Origin: Euphorbia lathyris
Taxonomy: Eukaryota > Streptophyta > Magnoliopsida > Malpighiales > Euphorbiaceae
Direction: 5' to 3'
Assembly (NCBI RefSeq): GCF_963576675.1
Contig: NC_088910.1
Coordinates: forward strand, 109,520,807-109,584,806
Length of the DNA: 64,000 nucleotides
In this document: piece by piece, positions 41,851 to 53,563 of the stretch
Layout: every line of letters starts with the position of its first letter
How positions within the stretch are numbered: the stretch's first letter is position 1
The notes under the pieces: model-generated
Seen by the model: only the letters and a program-made list of their open reading frames with translations
Told to the model about the DNA's origin: nothing
Database searches by the model: none
Program-made: the position numbers and the translations under genes

Positions 41851-43144
41851 TTTTGACGGATTTTTATAAATAGTTAAATATTTTTAAAAAATTGGATTGA
41901 ATGGAACTCCATACAAACAATAATCATCAACTTACAAGAAACATGAAGACTTAAATGTTTGACAAATGCTGATTACGATACAAATCCACTATTACGAATC
42001 AAATTTAACATTTATGAAGTAATATCTATATAATCAACTCTTGTAATATACATTGGAGAGAAACATGGCAGCCAAAGACACTAAAAAAATGAAATGCACA
42101 CACCAGAATTATAAGGCACTAATATCTATATACACAAACTAAGATATTTACTCTACTTGAGCCTTCAATTGTTTTTTTTTTGTGAACAAAATAATAAGTA
42201 GCTGCAGCAGTACTCAAATGGAAGCCTTCAATTTCAACAAATTCAGACAATTCCATTTCCTCTTCCAATGTGATAGGAAGAATTTGAGAAAGAAAGGAAG
42301 AGAAAGTCGAAAGCGATTCCATACGATATGGCTAGAAAGAAAAGCCTTATCTTATGGCCACTTATCATTATGACTTTTTACACTGGGATTGTCCTCGGAG
42401 AATTCTTGTAATTAAGCCTTAGAGGTCGTCTTCTGTAGCCTTGTACCCTGAGAAGATTTCATCAATTCGGGCTCTTCAGATAGGTGACAATTTAGTTGTA
42501 TGTCCTCCTGGCATGTAAGTTAGAATTTTTCTTGAAGAAGATGCAATTGTTTTCCAATTTTTATATGCATCTACACTCACTTTATATATATATATATATA
42601 AAAGTTACATGTCATAGTTTGGAAACACAAGCTCCTGGATAGAAATGGGCATGTTATTCTCTTATCAAGGCAAATAGTCTGAAATTAGAAAATGTGAACT
42701 GCCAACAACCCATTTGAGCCAAAAACTCTGAAAGAGAAAAACAATCATCAGTACTCTTTTATAAGGAGTTATACAATGTATTTATGCATGTATGTGAATA
42801 TTTCTATATTTCATAATGAAGAAAGAATACCAAATAATATATTCTTGAAATATAAATACCATTAAGGAGAAAGTTGCAACAATCATGATTCCAGTGCCCA
42901 ATGAATATTCTCCAGATGCCAATGGAAGGTATGGCTTGTTAACATGCAATGGAACATGAAACAAAGCTCCATAATAAGATAATAAAAATAAGCCTATCTA
43001 TTTATCTTACATTTTTATGGAATTAATTTATTCCTCCTATCAGAAGAAACAGAAAGTGAAAAGAGACTTTCTTTAATTGTCCAACATCAATTGGGCAAAT
43101 CAAAATCCATCAAACTACATGATCCTTAAATTTCCATTAGTAAC
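41851..43144. other. Host DNA with two exon-like stretches
   Basis: Mostly AT-rich, with a (TA)n run near 42578-42600. Plus-strand LYPEKISSIRALQIGDNLVV then CPPGM (about 42440-42515) and EKVATIMIPVPNEYSPDANG (about 42871-42930, between an AG and a GTATGG) look like exons of a disrupted host gene. The family is not recognised and they are not joined. Confidence 0.35.
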
Positions 43145-43840
43145 TGTTTGGCTCTTTCGTGGGAAATTGCGGGCGTGCCAGAGAATTATAGTATTCTCAA
43201 ACTATGGAGTGAAATTGAGTGCGCTTGCTAACTTCTAATTATCAAAACGATTGTAAGGAATAAAGAGACCGTAAAATTCCTAAGATTCGATTATCAAAAC
43301 GATACCGACCTTACATAAAATGGTTGAACAACAAATAAAATAAAAATGTACTGGAAGCTTGAATGAACTTTGCACTTGAAAATTAAATCTAAGGAAACAA
43401 TCGAGAATTGCAAAAATGCTGAAGTCTGGAGATAATTTGCTAGAGTTTTGGGTAGTTGTTGTTGAGTTGGTTGATTGGCCCTCTTCTCATCGTGATTTCT
43501 TCATTTAATAGACGTTGGGGTAACTTCCTCCTTGCTTCCACAAGTCACATTCTCCACATTCAATCCACGTCTTGATAACTGCTCCACTTTGACTTCCACG
43601 ATGAAATTCACGCTTTCTAACTTTCCTGCATTCTAATTGGCTCACAAAAATACACGTTAAAATATTAACTGGCCTTCTGATGTCCCTTTGATTTACCTTA
43701 GATTCCATTTGAGGTTCATCCTAGAAAATAGTTTCCCTCCGGTGTCCCCTATTGGAAAATCTATTTAGACGTAAGTTAGACCAATTAATATATTAAAAAT
43801 AATTAAAAGCCAAAAATTATTTATGGTGCAAACAATTGCA
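43145..43840 (-). repeat. Element D 3' LTR (left)
   Basis: Starts TGTTTGGCTCTTTCG and matches 63381-64000 over its first 620 bp. The outer boundary is inferred at ...AACAATTGCA, followed by a minus-strand AGCTTGTGGGG purine tract. The last 75 bp cannot be checked because the partner runs off the window. Confidence 0.85.
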
Positions 43841-45038
43841 CCCCACAAGCTTGGATTTGAGAGATGAAAATTTGTGCTTGGATCCCGCAACAAATATCTT
43901 TTAGACTTCGAAAAGTTCAAAAAATGCAATAATAAAAATACAAATAAAAATCAAAAGAGAAAAAGGAAAAGAAAAAATAAAAAATAAAAAATAAAAAATA
44001 AACTAACTATTGTATAAAATAAATTCAAATTCCAATTCCAATCACTAAACATAAAAACGGAATCAACTTTCAATAGGACTAGAATACTCTTAAAAAATAA
44101 ACTAAAATAACAAAAAAAAAAATCTAAAATAGCAAATAATAAAAAGAAACAGATATGGAGTATACTTAGGATTAGAATAAGCTAACCAAAACTAATCTAA
44201 CTCAAGATAAAAGAAAGCAAATAATAATAAAAATTAGATAAACGAAATTACTACTTAGAGATTAAAAGCAAGTCCAACAAAAAAACCAGATTCTATTGGA
44301 GAACTGATTCTATAATATATATACGACCCACTTTCAGAGTTTTTGTTTTTACCTGCCGCCAACGATTTTGTTTTCCATTGTGAGCAGCTTTGCCTTTTCC
44401 TGTCTTCATTGTGGTTTCTCAACTATTTGCGGCGATTTTCTCCTGCTACAACTCACGATTAAGTCTGTGTTCTATTATTTTTGGCACAGATTCCATTATT
44501 TGTCTTTCCTGTTTGATACAAAATGTTGGTTCCTGAACGCGATCCCTCGCAATTGGATTCCCTCTGATCAAAGACTGCCTGACTTTGCAACGGCACAGTA
44601 AATTAAGGGCATGAGATTGTTGCTCCCTTTTCAATTATTTCTCTGTTTCTCTTTCTTTCTTTCTTTTTTTAATATATATATACAGAAAAACTAACACTTT
44701 CTTGTCTTATAGATTCTTCCCTCTGATATCAGTCCTGTTGTGACCAACACGTACCGGTAGCAAGGATTAAAGGCCGGATCAATCATTGATCGGTTTCCTT
44801 TAATCACAGTGCTAACAAGTTCTTCGTGATTGCTCTACCAACTCTTTGCTCGCTTATACCTTTGATTGAAGTCTCTGAGAATAAGTGCACAACCGATTCC
44901 TCTTTTGACGAAGGATTTGAAGGCCTCAAGGATTAAAGGCCGGATCAATCATTGATCGGTTTCCTTTAATCAAGGTGTTACCAAACTTGAGGTTGAGTCT
45001 AGCTGAAGTGCAACTCCTTTACTCAAATCACCGCCAAG
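43841..45038 (+). other. Region between the D 3' LTR and the PMD gene, likely its promoter
   Basis: A-rich from 43900 to 44270, then TATATATAC (44318-44326) and a T-rich, CT-rich leader. Two copies of a 41-bp hairpin (44765-44805 and 44931-44971; stem GATTAAAGG/CCTTTAATC around GATCAATCATTGATC) lie 166 bp apart, upstream of the ATG at 45039. Confidence 0.5.
44765..44971. repeat. Duplicated 41-bp hairpin upstream of the PMD gene
   Basis: Each copy is GATTAAAGG-CCG-GATCAATCATTGATC-GGTTT-CCTTTAATC, a two-part hairpin, in direct orientation at 44765-44805 and 44931-44971. Confidence 0.85.
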
Positions 45039-47858
45039 ATGTCTTCCAAAGGTAAACTTACCATCAAACTTGTGAATAAAAATTAATGGACTTCAAATGT
45101 GTTTGATGATTGATATTTGGTGAATGGATGACAATCGTGAAAGAGCAATTTTGTGTTGACATGATTTTTGGGACTTTAAAATTTAAGGGGAAATGCTGCC
45201 GAAATTTTAAAAAAATTTAATTTTTACCTTTAATTTGGCAGAAACCCCTTTTATCAAGAAACCAACTGCTCCACCTGTAAGAAAGTCACAACCAAATCCT
45301 TCTGGAAAAAGTGCTGGTGAACTCGGAAAAGCACATCAACCTGACACAATCAAGATCAATTTTAATGATGATGAATTGTATGCTCTTTTGCCGACTGGTC
45401 GAGACAAACCTCCTCAAGTGCCTTTTCTAATATCTCAAGAGGGAGAACTTCTTTTGATGAAACCTAATCTTCGGACCGGCCGACATGTTAAATGCAAAAG
45501 TTGGCCCCGTCTTGCTAGTGAAACTACCACAAAAGCATGGTCTACCTGGGTGAATCGGTTGAAGCCGACATATGAGAGAAAATGGTGCAATCTTGGAATC
45601 AATGAGGTGATTAAAATGTCCCAGATAGAGCTTCCAGTAAACAAGAATCTTTTGTATGCAGCTTTGGGTTTCTGGTCACGTAACTGTAATGCTTTTCTAT
45701 TTCCACCTGTACCGATGACTGTTACCTTGAGGGATGTGCTTGCACTAACAGGACTACCATTGGTTGGTCCTGAGATACCTTCCTTAGTTCGACATAAGCT
45801 TCCAGAATTCTTCAAGAACTACAGATCTATGGATTCGGTGAGGCTGATCGAATATATGGCTAATCATCCTCCAAAAAGAAAGCGGGTTGATCATTTTGTC
45901 TTTTTGTGGACTCTCGTTTGCTGATATATTTTTTGCACTGCATCTGGCAAAGTAACTGCGGAATACAAGGAGGTTGCATATGAGCTTGCAAGTGGGAAAA
46001 AATTGGCTCTAGGATCCATGTTGTTGGGTGCCAGCTATCATCACATTGCCCACGTGGTCTCTACTGAACCTTTCACCCGCCTTGGTGGAAACCTCTGGAT
46101 TGTTCAATTGTGGCTTCTTGCTTACTTTCCTCAGCTTAAAAGTTTTGCTTTAAACACATCTATGCCCATTGGTCGGTCTCTGATGAGCTGTAGAACCAAG
46201 ATGACCCAGACCAAACAGTTCTTCAAGTTTTTCTCTTCTTTGAAAGATAAGCCTCCGTTGAGGTTCACTAATTGTTTCTGCAGACTGCCAGAATCTGGAA
46301 GAATAATGAAAGCTTCTACAATCAACCTGGATGAGACATATGAAATGTGGAGGTCGTTCTTATCAACTCGTTTCCTCCATGTCGGTGCCACCTTCAAGCC
46401 AACTATCACAGGGACGGCGGCGTGTTTCAAGTTGTATTGGCCAGCATTGTGTTCTCGTCAGTTTGGCCTTATTCAGGTCATTCCCGCTCCTCCTTTGCTC
46501 CCTTTAGAAGAACGTTACAAAGTTTCTGAATCTCGTGTACATCGACTTCTCAATGATGGTTTTCACTTCAAATTGTCAAAAGTGGGCAAGGCCTCTTCGA
46601 TTGTTACTAATGAGTTTGACCAATGGTGGTCTTTACGCCTTCCTTACCTTTAACAACAAGTAGAAGCATCAGGTAAATTTCTTGATCTACTTCTTTCTAC
46701 TTCCTCTCATCTCTGATTTGAACCAGACCATTCACACATACTCCACACAGGGAAGGTGGTTGATGAGGAAGATGCCAATGAAGACGAAGATAGTGATGTT
46801 GTTGGGGCCGATGTTGCTCCTGATGAATCTATCGACCTCGACGACTTCCCTGAAGCAGATTTTGCTTTCCTTGCCCAAGTTAACTTTGAAGATTTGGATT
46901 TAGATTCAGATGAGAGACTCTTGGAAGATGATTCCCCTCCTTTAAAAAGGCAAAAAATGGGCAAGTCCTCTGATATTCCGGCTGATACCATTGACCCAGG
47001 TGATGAAGGCAACCAGGCAGAGCATGATGGTGTACTTTCTGTAGCACAAATTGATTGTACTTCGCCATCAGTAGGTGAGATCCCTGCTTCAGGCGTGGTC
47101 AATATCCCTCAACCTCCATCTTCTTCTGATCTAGCCATCATAGACCATGTAGGGGAACTTCCATCAGAGAATGACATTCCCATTGTTTCTAGATCTGAGG
47201 TAAATGAAACCAACTTCCAACTTTAGGATTTTTTTTTCTAATAGATTTCTTTACTTTTGATCAGGCACTCCTAGATAGAATTGCTGGAGTGAAAGCTTTT
47301 CCCCTTGAGGATCCTTCTTCTAACATCGACTTCTCCTTTCTTGAGGATGACACTCATAGTGATGCACCTGATAAAGACCATACTTCTGCCTCTAAGAATA
47401 TGATATGATCGATACTTGATCTTGATATATCCTCAATTTGTACTCAACATTTGACGATGCTCTATTCGACTATTGATGATCTTATTCACCGCTCCTCTTC
47501 TGCTGAGTTTAAGAAACGCCTGACTAGATTCAAGACTCAAGTTCACTCATGGCATTCTGATTACTCTGCTGTGAAACCTCAATTGGCCCTTTTAAGTGAC
47601 AAGTTAGATTCATGTGCCTCCGATCACCTCCTTTACCAGAAGTTGTGTGAAAGTAACTCTATTGCTGACCAAGAAGTTGAGTCTTCCATTGAATTGATCG
47701 ACCAAAGGTATAAAAAGATGGAAGAAGTCAAGAAACTGTTGAAGACAGTTGAAGATGAATTGATGAGCTCGATAGTCTAAGGTGAAAAGTTGCGCCACCT
47801 CCAGAAAGATAGGTGGGAGAATAAGAGACTCATGGCAACCTCTTTGAGATCAAACTAT
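45039..47858 (+). pseudogene. Plant mobile domain (PMD) gene antisense in element D, 3' end lost
   Basis: Exon 1 45039-45051 (MSSK) joins by GTAAAC...TTGGCAG to exon 2 at 45242 (ETPFIKKPTAPPVRKSQ). The PMD spans about 45530-46640: FLFPPVPMTVTLRDVLALTG, LPLVGPEIP, GGNLWIVQLWLLAYFP, FEQWW-like EFDQWWSLRLPYL. A TGA (45922-45924) replaces an expected arginine codon between LVC and YIFCTASGKVTAEYK. Downstream comes an acidic region (DEEDANEDEDSDVV, KRQKMGKSSDIP), an intron (about 47200-47270) and a coiled coil (DDLIHRSSSAEFKKRLTRF, KKMEEVKKLLKTVEDEL), with further stops. Element E interrupts it at 47858 and the rest is missing. PMD proteins of Arabidopsis (MAIN, MAIL1) act in silencing and genome stability, and PMDs recur in retrotransposons. 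The element-borne role is unknown. Confidence 0.85.
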
Positions 47859-49734
47859 TGTAGGAAAAATAGGCTAACGTATAGCAGCGGAAATATAAAA
47901 ATTTTAACCTATTTCCATAAACCATAAGATCCGTTAACCGTTATTTCATATAAAGAGGGATAAGAAGAAATACCTTTTAGATGTTCTATCTACCGTTGCA
48001 AACGAAGTGCCCACAACTCTTACTTCGAGTCCCCGAGCACAGAACAAAACAAATATAAGATCAAGTTAGAATCAACCGTTGAATAGCAACCAAAATAGAT
48101 TGCCTCTAATTAATCAACACAAGATCAAGGATAAAGAAAGAAAGATGAAATCAATTGAATCGGTAGGAAGCGGTGGATTGTTTCGTCCTCAACAAGGGGT
48201 GTCAAAATTCTCTCTCCCGGTTGTACTGTGTATTTCGAAAATTCCAGTAGGGTTTTTGCTTGGTAGATTTCGAAAATCCTATAAAGGGGGTTATTTATAA
48301 TCTCTTGTATCTAATCCCTAGTTAGATAGAATTAGGTTATTAAAATAAGAATTCTATTCGGAATAGAATTCATAATTATTATCCATTAATATATCTAATA
48401 TATAAAGGATAATAATAATAACCTTATTGGATAATAATAGGAGTAATTTAATCTAATTAAAACTCCTAGCTCATTTATCCTTTAATTAATTTAATTCATA
48501 ATCCTAATCTAATTAGAATAGATAAAATCAAATTAATTATTTATGTATTTACATACATAAATTTCGACCCCCTCTATTACTGAGCCTTACTGGGCTCAGT
48601 TGGGCTTCCGTCAATTAATTAACATCTGTCTCTCTTTTGGGTTCCAAGTCTTATGTGTGACCCATTAGGTTCTTATTGCTTCTAGCCGTATGCAACTATT
48701 AAAATTAACTTTCAAAGAATTATATTTAATCTTTGCATAACGGAATGATGTACAGAGTATGTGATTAGCAAGTCCGTAATCATTCCCCTAGAGCTATAAG
48801 AAGACAGGTTGATTCTGTCGTTGACCTTTCAGTATTAGTTACGGTATAATTCGATCCTTTATCAACTACGTCATTGAACTGAATCTTATGACTATGGGTA
48901 ATGTCAAGTCACATATAGCGAGACGTTCGTTTTACTTGTACAGGCCGAGTCAACTCAAAATAGATAGGTTAAGTGAAATCTGTATTTCAAGTCTTAAGCT
49001 ATCACCTTGCAAGGATTTAGAGTCGAGTCTTCCACAAGCGATCCATGGACATATCTCCCATTTATCGGGAGTGATAAATGCTCAATCCAATATATAACGA
49101 TCCCGCAATCACTTCCTGTGATACCCAACGTCTGATGTTCACACCCCAGAGTCATCTCTGTTAAGGATCGTGTTACACCAGAGTCAAAGCATCACATTCC
49201 GTAATCCAGAATACCAATTAACATTCCTTTGAGTCTGAGGATTATTTACACCTATTAATACCAATAAGATGAACAGGTGATAAGGATGAATCTACCCATC
49301 CTGTTATCTCAAGTCGGGTCCCCAATCCTAATGAACTACTTTTCATCGGATCCATATAACTGTCCAGATATCTGTATATATAAAGCTTGTGAGATCAGCT
49401 TTCTGTCGGACAGAAGACATTGTTACATGCAAGTCTCAACAGTGATATATCAATTCTAAACATATCACTTGACTTGGAGTGGTTTTAAGTTTATTAGTTT
49501 ATTATAAAGTTTTGTCTCACTTCATGCTTGTATGAACACTTTATAATCACTTTAAAACAAACTTACGGATTTCCTTTTATTAGACTTTATTTAGTGCTTA
49601 AAAGGGATTGCCTTTATATAGTTATAAAACATATATCTCATTAAAACAAATGATGTAAAGAACAATTCATTTACATTAAGTTTGTATCCTAGAAAAATTG
49701 TCTATAGGACACTAAACCCCAACATACTCCCACT
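47859..49734 (-). repeat. Element E 3' LTR (left, complete)
   Basis: 1876 bp, TGTAGG...CCAACA. Matches 55398-56617 over its first 1.2 kb. Contains the small palindrome TGAGCC-TTACT-GGGCTCA near 48581. Confidence 0.95.
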
Positions 49735-49824
49735 TGGACTAAAGCCAATTGTTTCTATAACTTATCCCAGCCAATTGTTTCTATAACTTATCCCAGTAGA
49801 AGTTAGATGACGATCATGTACTTT

Positions 49825-50260
49825 CTAGGTTAAGGGCTTTGTCAACGGATATGCAACGTTGTCCTCTGTAGGTACTCTTTCTATTCTCACATCTCCTCTT
49901 GCCACAATTTCTCTTATAATGTGGTATCGCTTAAGGTAATGCTTGGACGCATTATGAGACCGTGGTTCCTTTGCTTGCGCAATGGCTCCATTGTTATCAT
50001 AATACAGTGTAATGGGATTTACAATGTTAGGCACCACACCAAGTTCTGTAATGAACTTTCTAATCCAAACCGCTTCCTTTGCTGCTTCCGCAGCTGCGAT
50101 ATACTCTGACTCGGTCGTAGAGAAAGCTACGCTTCCCTGCTTGGAACTCTTCCAACTGACCGCGCCCCCATTCAAGATAAACAGGTATCCTGATTGGGAT
50201 TTAAAATCGTTCTCATTTGTGAGATGACTTGCATCTGAAAATCCTTCTATTTACAGATAA
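49825..50260 (-). pseudogene. Element E RNase H
   Basis: Frameshifted from the RT frame at about 50215-50260. Reads MNGGAVSWKSSKQGSVAFST, TESEYIAAAEAAKEAVWIRK, LYYDNNGAIAQAKEPRSHN and KHYLKRYHIIREIVARGDV, the Copia RNase H with its catalytic acidic positions (SEYIA, YYDN). It removes RNA from RNA-DNA hybrids during reverse transcription. Confidence 0.9.
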
Positions 50261-51259
50261 CACGAACGCTACGTTAGGTCTAGTGTATAGCATAGCATAC
50301 ATAATCGAACCGATTGCGCTGGCGTACGGGACTACAGCCATGCGCTTCTTATCATCATCGGTTTTAGGACATTGATGATTGTTTAACTTTACTCCATGTA
50401 GCATGGGTAAGTTACCTCGTTTTGATTCAAGCATGCTAAACCGCTTTAGCACCTTTTCGATGTATGTAGCCTGTGAAAGACCAATCAGTCTTCTTGATCT
50501 ATCTCTGTAGATCTTTATACGAAGTATATAAGCTGCTTCACCAAGGTCTTTCATTGAGAAGTTACCAGAAAACCATACTTTTACCAACTGTAGCAGAGCT
50601 ATGTCATTTCCCATTAGTAATATATCGTCCACATATAATATTAGAAATGCTACAGAGCTCCCACTTGCTTTCTTGTAAATGCAAGCTTCTTCGCAATTTT
50701 GTTCGAAACCAAATTGTTTTATGGTTTCGTCAAAACGCTTGTTCCAGATTCTAGATGCTTGCTTGAGTCCATAAATGGATCTCTGGAGTTTGCAAACCTT
50801 GTTTGCATTCTTTGATATGAAACCTTCAGGTTGCATCATATATACATCCTCAAGCAGGTTTCCATTTAGGAAGGCTGTTTTCACATCCATTTGCCAAATC
50901 TCATAATCGTAGTGAGCCGTAATGGCAAACATGATTCTGATTGATTTGGACATAGCCACAGGAGAGAAAGTTTCGTCATAATCAATTCCTTGCTTCTGAC
51001 GATATCCTTTCGCTACTAACCTAGCTTTGTAGGTGCTAACCTTTCCATCCATGTCTGTCTTCCTTTTGAAGATCCATCTGCACCCAATGGGTTTTATCCC
51101 TTCGGGTGGATCAACCAAAGTCCACACTTGGTTGGTGTATATGGAATCCATTTCAGAATCCATGGCCTCAAGCCATGCTTTAGAATCTGGACTAGTAAGA
51201 GCCTCTTCGTAGTTTTCGAGTTCGTTGTCTAACACGAGAACCTCGTCATCGTCTTCCAC
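50213..51259 (-). pseudogene. Element E reverse transcriptase
   Basis: 348 codons. AWLEAMDSEMDSIYTNQVW, LVAKGYRQKQGIDYDETFSP, IWQMDVKTAFLNGNLLEDVY and SIYGLKQASRIWNKRFDETI precede the catalytic FLILYVDDILLMGND. It is in the same frame as the upstream gag-integrase ORF and separated from it only by a TAA after PPIRRS (about 51296), where a single base change would restore reading. It ends in a frameshift before RNase H. Confidence 0.93.
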
Positions 51260-51295
51260 TAGAAAACCATATCTAACTGGGAGTTCACGAACTCT

Positions 51296-53563
51296 TTATG
51301 ATCTACGAATAGGTGGCACTGCAGTCTCATCTAATGGGACTGCTTCGGGCACCTCAACCACCTCTGTTGTCTCAGTCGGTGTTTCTTCTTCTTGAACTTC
51401 TTCAAGTTCAATCATGCTTCCCTTTTGTGTTTCTTCGAGAAACTCTTTCTCTAAGAAGGTTGCGTGCTTGGATACTATCACTTTCTGATCATCTGGGTGA
51501 TATAAGTAATATCCCATAGTTTCCTTAGGGTATCCAATGAAGAAACATTTATCAGATTTAGAATCTAGTTTGTCAGACGCAATGCGTTTGACAAATGCTG
51601 AACAACCCCATACTCTCATTAATGAGAATACGGGTTTCCTACCAACGAACAATTCATATGGTGTGGAACTAGCGGATTTAGTTGGTACTCGATTTAGGGT
51701 GAAGAGGGCGGTTTCCAAGGCATATCCCCAGAATGTCTTTGGAAGTAATGCAATGCTCATCATGGATCGTACCATATCTAGTAGGGTACGGTTCCTCCTC
51801 TCGGATACACCATTGTGTTGTGGTGTATAGGGAGGTGTCCATTGTGAGAAAATCCCACATCCAGTTAGATAATTCAGAAAATCATCTGAAAGATATTCGC
51901 CACCTCGATCGGATCGAAGTGTCTTTATTTTCTTTTCTAGTTGATTTTCTACTTCATTCTTGAAGCATTTGAATTTCTCAAAAGCTTCGGATTTGTGCTT
52001 CATCAAGTAGATATAACCATATCGGGTATGGTCGTCTATGAAGCTAATGAAGTATCTGAATCCTCCTCTTGCTTGGACTGACATAGGACCGCATACATCT
52101 GAATGAATGAGTCCTAGAGTGTCTGATACACGCTCACCTTTATTGCTAAAGGGTGTCTTTGTCATTTTGCCTTTTAAACATGCTTCGCACGTTTCCAATG
52201 ATTCAGGATCAATTGAATTTATAAGCCCATCTTGATGTAGCTTAAGCATGCGTCTTTTGTTTATATGGCCTAAACGACAATGCCACAAGTAAGTTGAATT
52301 ATCTAGCTTATGTCTTTTGTTATCAATTGCGAAAACAGAAATTTTGTCATCTAACACATAAATCCCATTTTGTGATATTCCTGAAAAATAGAAGATCGAA
52401 TCTTTATAAAAATCGCAACGTTTGTCTTTTATTGAAATATGAAAACCGTCGTCAACAAGACGGCTAATAGAAATAATGTTATGAGACATTTGCGGAACGT
52501 ACAAACAGTTCCTTAATTCTATTACAAGCCCAGAGGGCAAATTTAAAACATAATCTCCAATTGCGAGGGCGGCAACTCTTGCTCCATTTCCTACTCGCAA
52601 GTTTATGCTTCCTTTCTTCAATTCCTTAGTCTGATTTAGTTCCTGCATATTTGTACAAATATGAGATCCGCATCCGGTATCAAGTACCCAAGATTCAGAC
52701 TGTGAAATTGTATTTATTTCAATATAAAACATACCAGATGTTGAAGCACCGCCTTTTCCCTTCTTGAGGGTGGCTAGATACTCCTTGCAGTTCCTTCTCC
52801 AATGCATGTCTTTACCACAGAAGTGGCACTCTCCTTTGGGATTATTTACTTCCTTTCCCTTAGCTCCAGTGGGCATGGCCCTCTTACCTTTCTTGGGATA
52901 TTTAGGATTGGGAAAATTCCCTTTCCTCTTCTTTGATCCCTCAATGATAAGAGCTGGTATTGCCTTGTCTTTCTTCATATTGGGCTCAACTGACTTGAGC
53001 ATATTTGCAAGCTCTTCAAGAGAGGTTTGCAAGTCATTCATTTGGTAGTTCATGATGAACTGTGAATAACTCTCTGGGAGGGATTGAAGAATCAAGTCTA
53101 TGCTTAATTCGTTATCCATCGCGAATCCAATACTTGAAAGTTTGGTAATATAGCCAATCATCTTGACACAATGTGTCATGACAGATGTGCCCTCTTGCAT
53201 CCTGCAACGATATAGCAACTTGGATATCTCGTAGCGTTCGCACCTAGTCTGTTTCCCAAACAGCTCTGTAAGGTGCATGATGATGGAATAGGCATCCATT
53301 TCCTCATGTTGCCTTTGTAATTCCGGTGTCATCGATGCAAGTATGATGCATCCGGCATGATCATCATCAGCCTTGTGCTTCTGGTAAGCATCAATTTCCT
53401 CAATGGGAGCATCATCAGCAGGGATAGGGGGTATCATTGTATCAAGTACATACCCTATCTTATCGAACTTCAAAACAATTTTGAGGTTGCGAAACCAGTC
53501 AGTGAAGTTTGAACCATTCAATTTGTTATCGGTAAGAATGTTTTGCAGATTGGTTTTAGTCAT
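51296..53563 (-). CDS. Element E gag-protease-integrase polyprotein
   Basis: An uninterrupted 755-codon frame from ATG 53563 (MTKTNLQNILTDNKLNGSNF). Gag occupies roughly residues 1-240 and ends with the CCHC knuckle CHFCGKDMHWRRNC. The protease has SWVLDTGCGSHICTN (about 290). The pre-integrase has LWHCRLGHINKRRML...CEACLKGK. The integrase core has D (GLIHSDVCGPM), D (TLRSDRGGEYLSDDF) and E (HNGVSERRNRTLLDMV), followed by the VWGCSAFVKR region. All catalytic residues are present. It terminates at TAA just before the RT frame; in relatives the polyprotein is continuous, so this is most likely a mutation. It is the best-preserved Copia coding block here. Confidence 0.92.
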   Translation of the reverse strand: MTKTNLQNILTDNKLNGSNFTDWFRNLKIVLKFDKIGYVLDTMIPPIPADDAPIEEIDAYQKHKADDDHAGCIILASMTPELQRQHEEMDAYSIIMHLTELFGKQTRCERYEISKLLYRCRMQEGTSVMTHCVKMIGYITKLSSIGFAMDNELSIDLILQSLPESYSQFIMNYQMNDLQTSLEELANMLKSVEPNMKKDKAIPALIIEGSKKRKGNFPNPKYPKKGKRAMPTGAKGKEVNNPKGECHFCGKDMHWRRNCKEYLATLKKGKGGASTSGMFYIEINTISQSESWVLDTGCGSHICTNMQELNQTKELKKGSINLRVGNGARVAALAIGDYVLNLPSGLVIELRNCLYVPQMSHNIISISRLVDDGFHISIKDKRCDFYKDSIFYFSGISQNGIYVLDDKISVFAIDNKRHKLDNSTYLWHCRLGHINKRRMLKLHQDGLINSIDPESLETCEACLKGKMTKTPFSNKGERVSDTLGLIHSDVCGPMSVQARGGFRYFISFIDDHTRYGYIYLMKHKSEAFEKFKCFKNEVENQLEKKIKTLRSDRGGEYLSDDFLNYLTGCGIFSQWTPPYTPQHNGVSERRNRTLLDMVRSMMSIALLPKTFWGYALETALFTLNRVPTKSASSTPYELFVGRKPVFSLMRVWGCSAFVKRIASDKLDSKSDKCFFIGYPKETMGYYLYHPDDQKVIVSKHATFLEKEFLEETQKGSMIELEEVQEEETPTETTEVVEVPEAVPLDETAVPPIRRS

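Noticed and set aside
45235..45924. A non-ATG start (TTG at 45235) for the PMD gene
   Set aside because: A short first exon ATG TCT TCC AAA G with GTAAAC donor and TTGGCAG acceptor gives a better eukaryotic start at 45039.
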